Assembly: GCF_009789235.1 (NCBI RefSeq)
Contig: NZ_WSTB01000005.1
Location: 186,001-250,000, forward strand
Direction: 5' to 3'
DNA from: Flavobacterium hydrocarbonoxydans
GTDB lineage: Bacteria; Bacteroidota; Bacteroidia; Flavobacteriales; Flavobacteriaceae
Length of the DNA stretch: 64,000 nt
A program made the position numbers and the translations under genes. Positions 1-8,223 of the stretch are shown here, one piece after another; within the stretch, counting starts at the first letter, position 1; each line of letters opens with the position of its first letter. The notes beneath the pieces are model-generated. The model did not search any database. It worked only from the letters and a program-made list of their open reading frames with translations, and was not told the origin of the DNA.

Positions 1-497
1 AAACTAGAACCTGCTTTGTTTGGTTTTACGAAACATGGCAAACCTACTTTTTTTACGATTTCTTCGGTATTGATGACGTCGCCTTTGTTCAGGTAATAAG
101 AAATTGCCGTTTTGATTCCGTATGGTTTTAGTACCGATAATAAATCACGTTTATTGAAGGTTACCGCAGCTTGGTAATAATCGCAGGAAGTCTGCGGAAT
201 CTGTAATAATTCGAAATACGCCTGCATCAAACCATCTTCGCCCGGAGAACCGTGAATAGCGTTGAAAACACAGTCGAATTTGATTTTTTCGCCGTTTACT
301 GTAACTGAGAAATCATTTTTATCAATTGGAAATTCAGCTTCGTTATCGTCAACATATACCCATTTTTCTTTGAAAATATGAATGCGGAATCCGTTGTATT
401 TTGTTTTGTCAAGGTATTGTTTTACGACGTTTCCAGAGATAAGCGAAATTTTGTACTCGCTTGAATATCCGCCCATGATGATGGCAATGTTCTTCAT
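1..497 (-). CDS. ddl: D-alanine--D-alanine ligase, N-terminal part (runs off the left edge)
   Basis: Joins two D-alanines with ATP to make the dipeptide for peptidoglycan precursors in the cytoplasm. The minus-strand translation starts MKNIAIIMGGYSSEYKISL, the usual Ddl opening with a GG-Y-S-E nucleotide-fold motif. It continues through FNAIHGSPGEDG, the HG-x-GEDG signature, and ends at the edge in the FVKPNKAGSS ATP-grasp segment. About 165 residues are present; the rest of the ATP-grasp domain is outside the window. The start ATG (495-497) is the only good one. The gene is divergent from the PASTA/rluD pair, an arrangement I recall as common in Flavobacteriia. I am sure of the family; only the C-terminal half is missing from view. 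Confidence 0.93.
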   Translation of the reverse strand, partial: MKNIAIIMGGYSSEYKISLISGNVVKQYLDKTKYNGFRIHIFKEKWVYVDDNEAEFPIDKNDFSVTVNGEKIKFDCVFNAIHGSPGEDGLMQAYFELLQIPQTSCDYYQAAVTFNKRDLLSVLKPYGIKTAISYYLNKGDVINTEEIVKKVGLPCFVKPNKAGSS

Positions 498-627
498 TGT
501 AATGTTGTTGTTTATGGTTTGTTTTAAGTTTCAGGTTTTCTTTGTTTCAGGTTTTCTTTGTTTGCTTCGCCAATTCGTCTAAAGCCTCGTGTCAGGTTTT
601 TTAAACTAAACATTCTTATGAAACCGT

Positions 628-713
628 ATGCCCTAGCCCCGATAGAAGTGAAAATCCTTTTTATTTTTTCTTTAAAAATAAAAAGATTGTAACGAATAGC
701 GGGAAAAAGCTCC
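628..713 (+). ncRNA. Structured intergenic element, copy 1 of 3
   Basis: An 86-base element with conserved 5' and 3' blocks (TAGCCCCGAT..., ...ATAGCGGGAAAAAGCTCC) around a hairpin of variable sequence. In this copy the hairpin arms are CTTTTTATTTTT and AAAAATAAAAAG (12 perfect pairs, loop TCTTT), with AAT/ATT pairing below a bulged C. Copies 2 (12852-12935) and 3 (59636-59712, minus strand) keep the flanks and change both sides of the stem together. It occupies most of the otherwise empty 315-base spacer between the divergent ddl and PASTA genes. It could be a non-coding RNA or a small dispersed repeat; a match to the published Flavo-1 RNA motif is possible but unchecked. Confidence 0.5.
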
Positions 714-784
714 TTATAATAACGTGTATTAATGGCTTTCTTGTATTAAACAAAATTATCATTTTTTTTGAAACGAAATAGCTT

Positions 785-792
785 TATCTTTG
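785..792 (+). promoter_or_regulatory. Bacteroidetes-type -7 box for the PASTA gene
   Basis: TATCTTTG matches the TAnnTTTG -7 consensus of Bacteroidota primary sigma factor promoters. A TTG lies upstream at 768-770, but the gap of 14 bases is shorter than usual, so only the -7 box is convincing. The box lies inside the longest possible reading frame of the next gene (ATG at 768), which supports translation from ATG 813 instead. An A-rich leader with no Shine-Dalgarno sequence follows. Confidence 0.5.
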
Positions 793-812
793 CCACAAAT
801 AAAAATAAATTT

Positions 813-1433
813 ATGAGTTTACGTAACTATTTAACAAGTCGGGTTTTTCTAGTGCAAGTATTGATTGCGGCTGCTATTATTGTGGTTTTGGGTTATTTGT
901 TTATGCATTGGCTGACTTTTACGACTGATCACGGAAATGAAATTGCGGTTCCGAATTTATCTAAACTGACTGAAGAGCAGGTTGAGGAAAAACTGGACGA
1001 ATTGGACTTAGATTATGTGCTTTTGGATAGTGTTGATTATAAAAGTGAATTTCCGAAATACTCTGTTGTAGAGCAGGATCCGTCGCCAGGAACGAAGGTG
1101 AAAGTGGGAAGAAAAATATATATTAAAATTAACTCATCAGGATTCTCCTCTGTTAGAATTCCTGATTTGATAGAGAAAACCTATCGTGAGGCGGTTCCGA
1201 CTTTGAAAGCTCTTGGGCTTGAAGAGGGGAAGATTACGTATATTCCGAATTTAGGAAAAGATATGGTTTTGGAGATGCGTTATAAAGGCAGAAACTTAAA
1301 AGCAGGCGATCGTGTGCTGAAAGCTTCGAAAATTGATTTGGTTTTAGGAGACGGAAAAGCAACTTATGAAGATGAAGGCGAACCTGTAGATAGTGCAGCG
1401 GTGCCTACAACTGAAACCCCAGAAAATGAATAA
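813..1433 (+). CDS. PASTA domain membrane protein
   Basis: A 206-residue bitopic protein. A short cytoplasmic N-terminus (MSLRNYLTSR) is followed by one membrane helix at about residues 12-35 and two PASTA repeats in the periplasm (roughly 45-110 and 112-180), ending in an acidic, Pro/Thr-rich tail. PASTA domains elsewhere bind peptidoglycan fragments or act as scaffolds on penicillin-binding proteins and kinases; no such catalytic domain is present here. A longer frame opens at 768, but a -7 promoter box lies within that extension, so ATG 813 is chosen. The stop overlaps the rluD start by 8 bases, so the two genes are probably translated together. Its exact role is unknown; a cell-wall function is inferred from the domain and the adjacent ddl. 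Confidence 0.85.
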   Translation: MSLRNYLTSRVFLVQVLIAAAIIVVLGYLFMHWLTFTTDHGNEIAVPNLSKLTEEQVEEKLDELDLDYVLLDSVDYKSEFPKYSVVEQDPSPGTKVKVGRKIYIKINSSGFSSVRIPDLIEKTYREAVPTLKALGLEEGKITYIPNLGKDMVLEMRYKGRNLKAGDRVLKASKIDLVLGDGKATYEDEGEPVDSAAVPTTETPENE

Positions 1434-2469
1434 TACTATTGAAAATTTAGATCTGGAAGACGAATTATTCGAACATTTTAGATTTGACGTTCCTAAAGGT
1501 CAGGCGCTTTTGCGTATTGATAAGTATTTGATGAATATGATTCCGAATGCGACCCGAAATAAAATTCAGAACGCAGCTTCGGAAGGCAGTATTTTGGTAA
1601 ATGATATTCCGGTGAAATCGAATTATAAAGTAAAACCTTTAGACTTGATTACCGTGATGTTATCGCATCCGCCGTTTGAAAACCATATTTTGCCGGAAGA
1701 TCTTCCGTTGAATATTGTATATGAAGATGACGCACTTTTGTTGATTAACAAAGAGCCTGGAATGGTCGTGCATCCTGGTCACGGAAATTATACGGGAACT
1801 TTGGTAAATGCTTTGGCACATCATTTTGATAATTTGCCAATGAACAGCAGTGAACGCCCAGGTTTGGTTCATAGAATTGATAAGGATACGTCCGGACTTT
1901 TAGTCGTTGCCAAAACCGAAGCAGCGATGACGCATCTTGCCAAACAATTTGAAGCGAAGACATCTGAGCGTGAGTATATTGCCCTTGTTTGGGGAAATGT
2001 TGCTGAAGATGAAGGAACTATCGAAGGAAATCTTGCCAGACACCTGAAAGACCGTATGCAAATGGCGGTTTTTGCTGATCCTGAAATTGGGAAACCAGCG
2101 ATTACGCATTATAAAGTTTTGGAACGTTTTGGCTATGTAACTCTGATTTCGTGTAGATTAGAAACAGGGCGTACACACCAGATTCGTGCGCACATGAAAC
2201 ACATTGGTCATCCGCTGTTTAATGACGAACGTTATGGAGGGCATTTGATTCTGAAAGGAACTACGTTTACGAAATACAAACAATTTATCGAGAACTGTTT
2301 TAAAGCGTTGCCACGTCAGGCTTTGCATGCTAAAACACTTGGTTTTGTGCATCCAAACACTAAAGAAATGATGCGTTTTGATACCGAATTGCCACAGGAT
2401 TTTCAGGATTGTATCGAGAAATGGCGCAATTACGGAAAAACACATAATATTGAAGAAGAAGAGAATTAA
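1426..2469 (+). CDS. rluD: Pseudouridine synthase, RluD family
   Basis: Isomerises uridine to pseudouridine in RNA; RluD acts on helix 69 of 23S rRNA. The 347-residue product has an N-terminal S4 RNA-binding domain (about residues 20-85, beginning RIDKYLMNMIPNATRNKIQ). The catalytic core carries the motif GLVHRIDKDTSGLLVVAKT, whose Asp is the nucleophile, and the later block ETGRTHQIRAHMKHIGHP is typical of the RluA/RluD family. ATG 1426 was chosen over an upstream in-frame ATG (1393), because 1426 overlaps the PASTA stop in the way coupled genes do. RluD, RluC and RluA are hard to separate without alignment, but the S4 domain favours RluC/RluD. A hairpin terminator follows. Confidence 0.9.
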   Translation: MNNTIENLDLEDELFEHFRFDVPKGQALLRIDKYLMNMIPNATRNKIQNAASEGSILVNDIPVKSNYKVKPLDLITVMLSHPPFENHILPEDLPLNIVYEDDALLLINKEPGMVVHPGHGNYTGTLVNALAHHFDNLPMNSSERPGLVHRIDKDTSGLLVVAKTEAAMTHLAKQFEAKTSEREYIALVWGNVAEDEGTIEGNLARHLKDRMQMAVFADPEIGKPAITHYKVLERFGYVTLISCRLETGRTHQIRAHMKHIGHPLFNDERYGGHLILKGTTFTKYKQFIENCFKALPRQALHAKTLGFVHPNTKEMMRFDTELPQDFQDCIEKWRNYGKTHNIEEEEN

Positions 2470-2514
2470 TTAGATAATTTGTCAATTTAGATAAATTAGA
2501 TAATGTTTTAATAT

Positions 2515-2542
2515 AAAAAAAGCTCCATTGGAGCTTTTTTTT
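2515..2542. terminator. Bidirectional intrinsic terminator
   Basis: A-tract, AGCTCC, loop ATT, GGAGCT, T-tract: a perfect 6-bp GC-rich stem extended by A/T pairs. It lies between the convergent rluD and antiporter genes and has runs of A and T on both sides, so it can serve both strands. It touches the antiporter stop codon. Confidence 0.8.
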
Positions 2543-3719
2543 ATGATTCTAAGGGTGGTTTTTCTTTTTTGGAATGTGCTATTAATCCCAGCATCATCAT
2601 TAAACTCGAAATTAAAATTACCTGAATAATCAATGATTTGTTTACCAGGTCAATATTGAATTCTGAGGTTATAGTAAGAAATAATAAAATGGTAATTAAT
2701 CCTCTTGGTGCCACAAAAAGCAACGGCAGTAAGGGAAGTTTTGAAAAATATAATTGTAAAGCTCTTATAATATAGATTAGTACCACAATGGCTACGGCCC
2801 AAACCAAAGTATCAGGATTCAGGATTTCTGAGGTTTCTATCAAATATCCAAATAATAGAAAAAACAACGAACGCACTACAAAAGCGACTTCTGTATTTAA
2901 TTCTTTAAATTTTTCGACTTCTTTTGTTAATGAATCGGTACGAAAGCGTTCCGCCCATTTATAGCCTTTTAATTCATCAAAATTGTTGATGGAGAGTCCA
3001 AATATCAGAATAAAAAATAAAGCTGGTAAATGAAACATTTTTGATATTTCGTAAATCAATATGACCAATAAAATAATAGGCACAAACTTGATATGGTGAT
3101 CAATTTTATTGAGTAAAAAAGAAAGTAAAAGTGTCGATAAAAAAGAAATCAGAATCATGATAACGATTTGCATGATAAAATGCCCAAAAGTTAGCATCTG
3201 AAAGTCGGAATTGTAGAGAATGAAGTTAAAAAAGATAACCCCAAAAATATCCGAAAGACTGCTCTCGTAAGTTACAAATTCACGTTTTCGTTCGCTTAAA
3301 TTCCGTACGCTGGGAATTGCAATTGCACTACTGATGATACAAAACGGAATCGCATTTATTAAACTGGCTTTAAAACTATAACCTCCGTAATACTGAAACA
3401 GAAAAGAAATTATAAAAGCAGTAATTAATAGTGGTATTAAAGCACCTAATGATGATTTTTTGATCAGGCCAATTTTAGATTTATTAATCTCAAGTTCTAG
3501 TGAACCTTCCAGAACAATAAGAATCAATCCGATGGTTCCGAAAATAGGGAGCACATTAGTGAAATCAGGAAGATCTATTTCTAAAAAGTCGGTTATTCTA
3601 TGTACAATTGCTCCCAAAAGTAATAAGAGTAATACGGATGGGATTTTGGTTTTAGATGAAGTTAGATCAAATAAATACGCGACTAATAGTAAAACGCAAA
3701 ACGTAATTATAATGGACAT
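2541..3719 (-). CDS. Cation/proton antiporter (CPA superfamily)
   Basis: A 392-residue integral membrane protein with about 11-12 hydrophobic helices and almost no soluble parts. The opening VLLLVAYLFDLTSSKTKIPSV and the LLLGAIVHRI and GLILIVLEGSLELE segments are typical of the Na+/H+ exchanger domain (PF00999). Acidic residues in membrane stretches, such as the SSLSDIFGV segment near residue 155, are candidates for ion binding. It lacks the TrkA-N/RCK domain of Kef-type transporters. Such proteins exchange Na+ or K+ for H+ across the inner membrane; the ion cannot be read from sequence. It is monocistronic, converging on rluD. It is only distantly similar to the second antiporter at 11140-12402. 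Confidence 0.85.
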   Translation of the reverse strand: MSIIITFCVLLLVAYLFDLTSSKTKIPSVLLLLLLGAIVHRITDFLEIDLPDFTNVLPIFGTIGLILIVLEGSLELEINKSKIGLIKKSSLGALIPLLITAFIISFLFQYYGGYSFKASLINAIPFCIISSAIAIPSVRNLSERKREFVTYESSLSDIFGVIFFNFILYNSDFQMLTFGHFIMQIVIMILISFLSTLLLSFLLNKIDHHIKFVPIILLVILIYEISKMFHLPALFFILIFGLSINNFDELKGYKWAERFRTDSLTKEVEKFKELNTEVAFVVRSLFFLLFGYLIETSEILNPDTLVWAVAIVVLIYIIRALQLYFSKLPLLPLLFVAPRGLITILLFLTITSEFNIDLVNKSLIIQVILISSLMMMLGLIAHSKKEKPPLES

Positions 3720-3879
3720 TTGAAAAAAATTAAGAATTAGATTGTAGGCCTATAAACAGTTGTAATATACCTTTTTTAAAGTTTAAAACAGAGGTTTTAT
3801 AAGAAATTGTCTTTAGAGATTATGAAATTTGTCTCTTGCTTGATTTTCGTCTCTGTAAATTTGTTTTAAGAACTAATTA

Positions 3880-4503
3880 TTAGCGTTTTTCTGTGATGTT
3901 TCGGATAGTTAAGTTGGTTATTTTTACTTCGCCGTTTGTTATAAATCCTAATTTGCCTTCTTCGTTCAAATTGTTTTTGTCAATATAACACGTTAAAACC
4001 GTTTCGTTATCGACAGAAAAAAACAATTGATTATGAAGCATTTTTATTTTTATAAAATACCATTTATTCTTTTCTAATTTCATTGATTTAGTAAATAAAC
4101 TCGGGCCTCCGTAGTTTTCATATTCATGACCTCCTTTTTTGTAAACGCCTTTGCCAATCACGATATTCTGATCAATTTGATACAAATAGGTTCGGATGTA
4201 TTTTTCTTGATTTAGGTTTAACATGATCTCAAATAGAGATTCCTTTGTCATGTTTGCTTTTAAAGTGATTTCATAATTTTTGGGTAGTAATTTTTTAGAT
4301 TCGATTATGCTCCAACGCAGCGGACCGCCTTTTCCTGTTAAGGTATCTTTTTCTAAAAACCATTTTTCAGGTTCAAAATCCCAATGCGATTGTAGTTTAG
4401 AAACCTTTTCTAATTGATATGTTTTATTCGATGTTACAATTAAATTAGAACAAGAAAGAAGCGTAAGAAATCCTGCTAAGAATATAATATTTTTAAGTTT
4501 CAT
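3880..4503 (-). CDS. Lipoprotein with DUF1080/concanavalin-like fold (predicted)
   Basis: A 207-residue predicted lipoprotein. The signal peptide ends in the lipobox LLSC (Cys about residue 18). The rest reads like the jelly-roll of DUF1080 (3-keto-disaccharide hydrolase) and LamG-like domains: paired aromatic beta-strands, a W-x-F-x(n)-W block near residues 40-50, KNKWYFIKIKML, and a terminal GKLGFITNGEVKITNLTIRNI strand pair in which the last strand states the effect on a bound surface. I see no catalytic residues, so sugar binding is only inferred. It starts 10 bases after the ABC ATPase stop on the same strand, so the two are probably co-transcribed; no functional link is obvious. Confidence 0.6.
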   Translation of the reverse strand: MKLKNIIFLAGFLTLLSCSNLIVTSNKTYQLEKVSKLQSHWDFEPEKWFLEKDTLTGKGGPLRWSIIESKKLLPKNYEITLKANMTKESLFEIMLNLNQEKYIRTYLYQIDQNIVIGKGVYKKGGHEYENYGGPSLFTKSMKLEKNKWYFIKIKMLHNQLFFSVDNETVLTCYIDKNNLNEEGKLGFITNGEVKITNLTIRNITEKR

Positions 4504-4513
4504 TTTTTATTTT

Positions 4514-5755
4514 TTAATCCCTTTCCGAATGATATTTTATTTTTCCGACAGACCCAGATTCGCCTGGTAGAAGCTCAAAAACCGAGGTAGGAGCGAGACC
4601 AGCTTCTATTCTGTGGGAAACATACAAGATAGTCACATTGGTTTCCTGCTTGATGGTATTGATGAGCTGAATGACCAAATCTACATTTTCGTCATCCAAA
4701 CCTTCTACAGGCTCGTCGAGAATCAATAATGGCGGGTGCTTTAGAACCGCACGAACGATTAATGCCACTCTTTGCTGGCCGATAGAAAGATCTATAAAAC
4801 GTTTTTTGGCCAGATGACTCATTTCGATTACCTCAAGCCATTCGGTAACGATTTGTTTTTGTAAAGTGGTTGGTTCGATATACAACCCAATAGAATCAAA
4901 GAAACCGGAAAGAATCATTTGTTCGAGAGTATGGCTTTTCTGAAATAAATCGGTCATGGAAGTCGTGAAAATTCCGATTTGCTTTTTGATGTCCCAAACG
5001 CTTTCGCCGCTTCCTTTTTTTCTTCCAAATAAAAACAAATTTTGTCCAAAACCTTTTGGATTATCACCTGTGATTAAGGACAAAATAGTACTTTTTCCAG
5101 AGCCATTTGGCCCAATCAATTGCCAGAATTCGCCTTGTTTGATTGTCCAGGAAATATTGTCCACGATTTTCCTTTCGTCATAACTTACCGAAACTCCATC
5201 CATTTTTATCAGTTCACTTTCGTGAAAGGAATGCACTTCCAGAGCCTTTGGGATATTCGTCGTATTTAAGGTTTTAAAATGACTTTCGGTTTTTGAAATG
5301 GGATGTAATTCGAAAGTGTTGTCTTTTATTTGGGCTTTATTCGGAACAAATTCGAGTACATCAGACACGCGATTTACGAGTTGAATCACTGCAACAGTAT
5401 CGGTTAATTTTTGTAAAGAATTTGCTAAATCTACTCGTGATGCCTGATCTAAATGGTCAAACGGATTATCAAAAATGATAAAATCAGGATTTTGATTGAT
5501 GCAGTATTTTAGAAACTCTTTTTTTCTTTCGCCTGAAGAAAAGGTACGCAATTGCCTGTGTGACTCCGGTGAAGCTTCGACAGAGTCGTATTGGTATTCT
5601 TTTTCGATAAATTTTTCTATCGAAATATCGGAGAATAAAATACCTTTTAGAGTATTAAAAACGGCTAATTCGCCTTTAGCTTCGCTGTTCAGCAAAGTAT
5701 CTATAAACGCTTTTTTATTGACCTGATTCGAGAGTAAAATATCCCAATGTTGCAT
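4514..5755 (-). CDS. Tandem ABC ATPase (ModF/PhrA-like)
   Basis: A 413-residue soluble protein with two ABC ATPase domains and no membrane segments. The N-terminal domain (about 1-165) is degenerate: it keeps a signature-like FSSGERKKEF and a Walker B FIIFDNPFDHLD but has lost a recognisable Walker A. The C-terminal domain (about 185-410) is intact, with Walker A GPNGSGKST, signature LSIGQQRV, Walker B LLILDEPVEGLD and H-loop SHR. E. coli ModF has this tandem layout; its cellular role is not firmly known, and no permease lies nearby, so molybdate transport should not be assumed. Probably co-transcribed with the downstream lipoprotein. Confidence 0.8.
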   Translation of the reverse strand: MQHWDILLSNQVNKKAFIDTLLNSEAKGELAVFNTLKGILFSDISIEKFIEKEYQYDSVEASPESHRQLRTFSSGERKKEFLKYCINQNPDFIIFDNPFDHLDQASRVDLANSLQKLTDTVAVIQLVNRVSDVLEFVPNKAQIKDNTFELHPISKTESHFKTLNTTNIPKALEVHSFHESELIKMDGVSVSYDERKIVDNISWTIKQGEFWQLIGPNGSGKSTILSLITGDNPKGFGQNLFLFGRKKGSGESVWDIKKQIGIFTTSMTDLFQKSHTLEQMILSGFFDSIGLYIEPTTLQKQIVTEWLEVIEMSHLAKKRFIDLSIGQQRVALIVRAVLKHPPLLILDEPVEGLDDENVDLVIQLINTIKQETNVTILYVSHRIEAGLAPTSVFELLPGESGSVGKIKYHSERD

Positions 5756-5780
5756 TTTTGTAATTTTATTTTTTAAGTGA

Positions 5781-5984
5781 TAGACCTCTGATTGTACTGA
5801 TAAAACGGATGGTCACAGATTTTATTTAAAAATATCTGTGAAAATCTGTTTCATTCGTTTTGTCTGTGTGCCATAGCTTTTATTTGTAATGATATACCAC
5901 TGATTGTACTGATGCAACGGATGGTCACTGATTTATTTTTTAGTGTAAATCCGTTTGATTCGTTGTATCTGTGTGCAATAAGCT
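5781..5984. repeat. Two imperfect direct repeats of about 95 bases
   Basis: Copy 1 (about 5781-5878) and copy 2 (about 5892-5984) share CTGATTGTACTGAT, ACGGATGGTCAC, a GATTTATTT stretch, and a closing TTCGTTnTnTCTGTGTGC block. Within each copy, ACAGATT- and ATCTGT-type stretches can pair with each other. The repeats fill the 229-base spacer between the rhodanese and ABC ATPase genes. They resemble short intergenic repeats scattered in Flavobacterium chromosomes, but no function is visible. Confidence 0.7.
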
Positions 5985-6836
5985 TTAAATATTTTTTGTT
6001 GCCAATTCGCGATCGTTGCGGGACCATTCGCTCCAGGAGCCTACATACAATTTAGGAATTTCGATTCCGGCGTAGTCCATCGCCAGTAAAGTGTGGCAGG
6101 CGGTAACCCCTGAACCACAATGTACAATGATGTTTTCTGGACTTTTATCACCAATGATTTCGCTATATTTTTGTTTTAATGTTTCAGAAGAATGATAAAA
6201 ACCTTCATCGTTTAGATTTTCATTAAACGGAACATTTACAGCTCCCGGAATATGTCCGGCAATCAAGTCTAAAGGTTCTGTAAGCCCATCAAAACGATTT
6301 TTATCTCTTACATCAATCACCATATTTTGGTCGTTATTTCGCGCGATTTCAACCTCGTCGATATCCGCCAGCAGTAATTTCCATTCCTGAATGGGATACT
6401 TTTCGGCAGGTTCAAAAGTTTCGATTTCGGAACTTATAGGAAAACCAATTTTTATTGCAGCCTGTAAACCGCCATTTAAAACCTGAATTTTTTCGTGACC
6501 AGCAGCTTTCAGCATCCACCAAAAACGGGCAGCAGCATTAGAACCATTTTTATCATCATAAACGATAACATGGCTTTTAGGCGAAATCCCAAGTTTTGAA
6601 AGTACTTCCGAAAATTTTTCTAAAGAAGGTAAGGGATGCCTTCCTCCGTTTGCAGGATCTGTTGTAATGGTTGCCAAATCACGATTCAAATCGACAAAAC
6701 GTGCGTTTTTCAAGTGTTCGTTTTGGTAATTTTCCTGAGCGTTAATACCGGCTCTGGCGTCTATTAAAAGGATATCTGTACCTGAGAGCGCTTTTAGTTC
6801 CTCAGGGTTTATAATGGGAGAAATAGATTGTGACAT
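5985..6836 (-). CDS. Tandem-rhodanese sulfurtransferase (SseA-like)
   Basis: Moves sulfane sulfur from thiosulfate or 3-mercaptopyruvate to a thiol acceptor. The 283-residue protein has two rhodanese domains. The first (about 10-130) is inactive-type, with YDDKNGSNAAARFWW where the active loop would be. The second (about 160-280) carries the active-site loop HCGSGVTA with the catalytic Cys near residue 240. The CGSGVTA loop is of the 3-mercaptopyruvate sulfurtransferase type rather than the CRxGxR of thiosulfate sulfurtransferase, so mercaptopyruvate is the more likely substrate. No signal peptide, hence cytoplasmic. It lies 13 bases behind the ThuA-like gene on the same strand. Confidence 0.88.
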   Translation of the reverse strand: MSQSISPIINPEELKALSGTDILLIDARAGINAQENYQNEHLKNARFVDLNRDLATITTDPANGGRHPLPSLEKFSEVLSKLGISPKSHVIVYDDKNGSNAAARFWWMLKAAGHEKIQVLNGGLQAAIKIGFPISSEIETFEPAEKYPIQEWKLLLADIDEVEIARNNDQNMVIDVRDKNRFDGLTEPLDLIAGHIPGAVNVPFNENLNDEGFYHSSETLKQKYSEIIGDKSPENIIVHCGSGVTACHTLLAMDYAGIEIPKLYVGSWSEWSRNDRELATKNI

Positions 6837-6849
6837 GATATAAGCGGTA

Positions 6850-7686
6850 TTATTTTTTATTTCCTAACCAAAGCAGTCCATTAATTATGAGCTGACTTTG
6901 TATTTTATTTTTAAAAGTATAAGACAGGGTTTCGTTGGTGTTGTTTTCATAGTCAATATCATTGTGTCCCATATTACAATACAACATTTTATATTTTTTA
7001 TTGGTCCAAAACACAGGATAGTAGCCGCTATGCCAAATTTCGTTTGGCTTTGGCCCGGTTCCCAGCGGAAAACTGGCAGGATCAATGGCGAGTAAAATTT
7101 CGATATCCGGATTTTTTTGCAAATCATTGCTCCATCTATACCATTCGTTAGGAGAAGAGGTGAATGTTTTTGGAATATTTTTGGTAATCGGATGCGGATT
7201 CTCAACTCTCAGAATAGCCGAAGTTGGTCTCCAGGTATTGCTGCCATATTCTCCGGATCCTAAAAACTCATTGTGGTACCAGTCCCAATTTTGTGGGTAA
7301 TCAGAATCATTTAAGGCAAATGCTGAAAAGTGAAACCCCATCCAGGCTCCGCCATTTTTCATATATTGTTCAAAAGCTTCCCGCTGAGAAACGGTTTCAG
7401 GTCTGGTGTCTAAAAATAAAACTACCTGATATTGCGAAAGGAATTTTGCATTCAGATTGTCCCAGTTGCTGGTAGAATCGTAAACGAAATGATTTTCCTG
7501 AGCAATTTTTGGAAACCATTTATTGGCTTCCTGTACAAAGCTAATATGTGCCTGATCGTTTTTGGCAGTATAAAAAGCAATAACCTTAAATTTATTTTTT
7601 TGACTTAAAGCTGCAGTACAAATCAATATAAGAATAAAAGAAAGTAGATTTTTTAAAATAGATTTGATTTTTTTTTGGAAAGGCAT
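6850..7686 (-). CDS. ThuA-like domain protein, secreted
   Basis: A 278-residue exported protein: a signal peptide (MPFQKKIKSILKNLLSFILI... up to about residue 28) followed by one ThuA domain of the glutamine-amidotransferase-like fold. Visible family features are KVIAFYTAKNDQAHISFV at the start, VVLFLDTRPETVSQ in the nucleophile-elbow region without a catalytic Cys, GGAWMGFHFSAF, and a WYHNEFLG block. ThuA was named from trehalose utilisation in rhizobia, but the family is broadly linked to sugar metabolism and the reaction here is unknown. A longer frame begins 48 bases upstream; Met at 7686 is chosen because it starts a proper signal peptide. Probably co-transcribed with the rhodanese. Confidence 0.75.
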   Translation of the reverse strand: MPFQKKIKSILKNLLSFILILICTAALSQKNKFKVIAFYTAKNDQAHISFVQEANKWFPKIAQENHFVYDSTSNWDNLNAKFLSQYQVVLFLDTRPETVSQREAFEQYMKNGGAWMGFHFSAFALNDSDYPQNWDWYHNEFLGSGEYGSNTWRPTSAILRVENPHPITKNIPKTFTSSPNEWYRWSNDLQKNPDIEILLAIDPASFPLGTGPKPNEIWHSGYYPVFWTNKKYKMLYCNMGHNDIDYENNTNETLSYTFKNKIQSQLIINGLLWLGNKK

Positions 7687-7812
7687 AGCGCAGGATTTTA
7701 AACAATGCTTAAAAAAATTAGCCACCAATCTCACTCAATTGCTACTAATCTGTTAGTCCTGCAATTTAGTGAAATTTATGGCTAAAAATAGAACCCCAAA
7801 GGCATAATTATA

Positions 7813-8202
7813 TTAACCGGGAATTTTTTCGATTAAAATTTCATCTCCGGCTTTATTAAAATAAGTGCAGGTCATTTCGATAATATCAACACGCCATTTT
7901 GCAATTCCGCATTGACCGGAATGATTACAAAAAGTGATATAATCAGTTTGTCCATCCTGATGCGCTACCAGAAATTCTATAAAACGTTCTTTATTGGTGT
8001 GATCTTCCACTTTAATCTCGGAATATTTTTCCTCCGAAGTTACGGTGTAGTTATTCACGCCATAGTATTCGACATGTCCGTCATTCACGTAAGTGTCATA
8101 ACCCTTAACCCCCAGAATAATAAGATCCTGTATATAATTTGGAAAATCTGCACCCGATTTTACTTTGGCATGAGCCTCTTTTACTTGTTCTATCGTAAAC
8201 AT
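7813..8202 (-). CDS. DUF1398 family protein
   Basis: A 129-residue soluble protein that I recognise as DUF1398: MFTIEQVKEAHAKVKSGADFPNYIQDL at the start, GVKGYDTYVNDGHVEYYG in the middle, and a closing GIAKWRVDIIEMTCTYFNKAG. The family has no established biochemical role. It starts 21 bases downstream of the alpha/beta hydrolase on the same strand and may be co-transcribed with it. The fold appears mixed alpha/beta. No export signal. Confidence 0.8.
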   Translation of the reverse strand: MFTIEQVKEAHAKVKSGADFPNYIQDLIILGVKGYDTYVNDGHVEYYGVNNYTVTSEEKYSEIKVEDHTNKERFIEFLVAHQDGQTDYITFCNHSGQCGIAKWRVDIIEMTCTYFNKAGDEILIEKIPG

Positions 8203-8223
8203 ATTTTTTTATTTTAAAGTTTA

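Noticed and set aside
4514..5755. Assignment as the molybdate ABC transporter ATPase (modC/modF)
   Set aside because: The tandem layout fits ModF, but no modA, modB or molybdate genes are near, so the substrate is left open.
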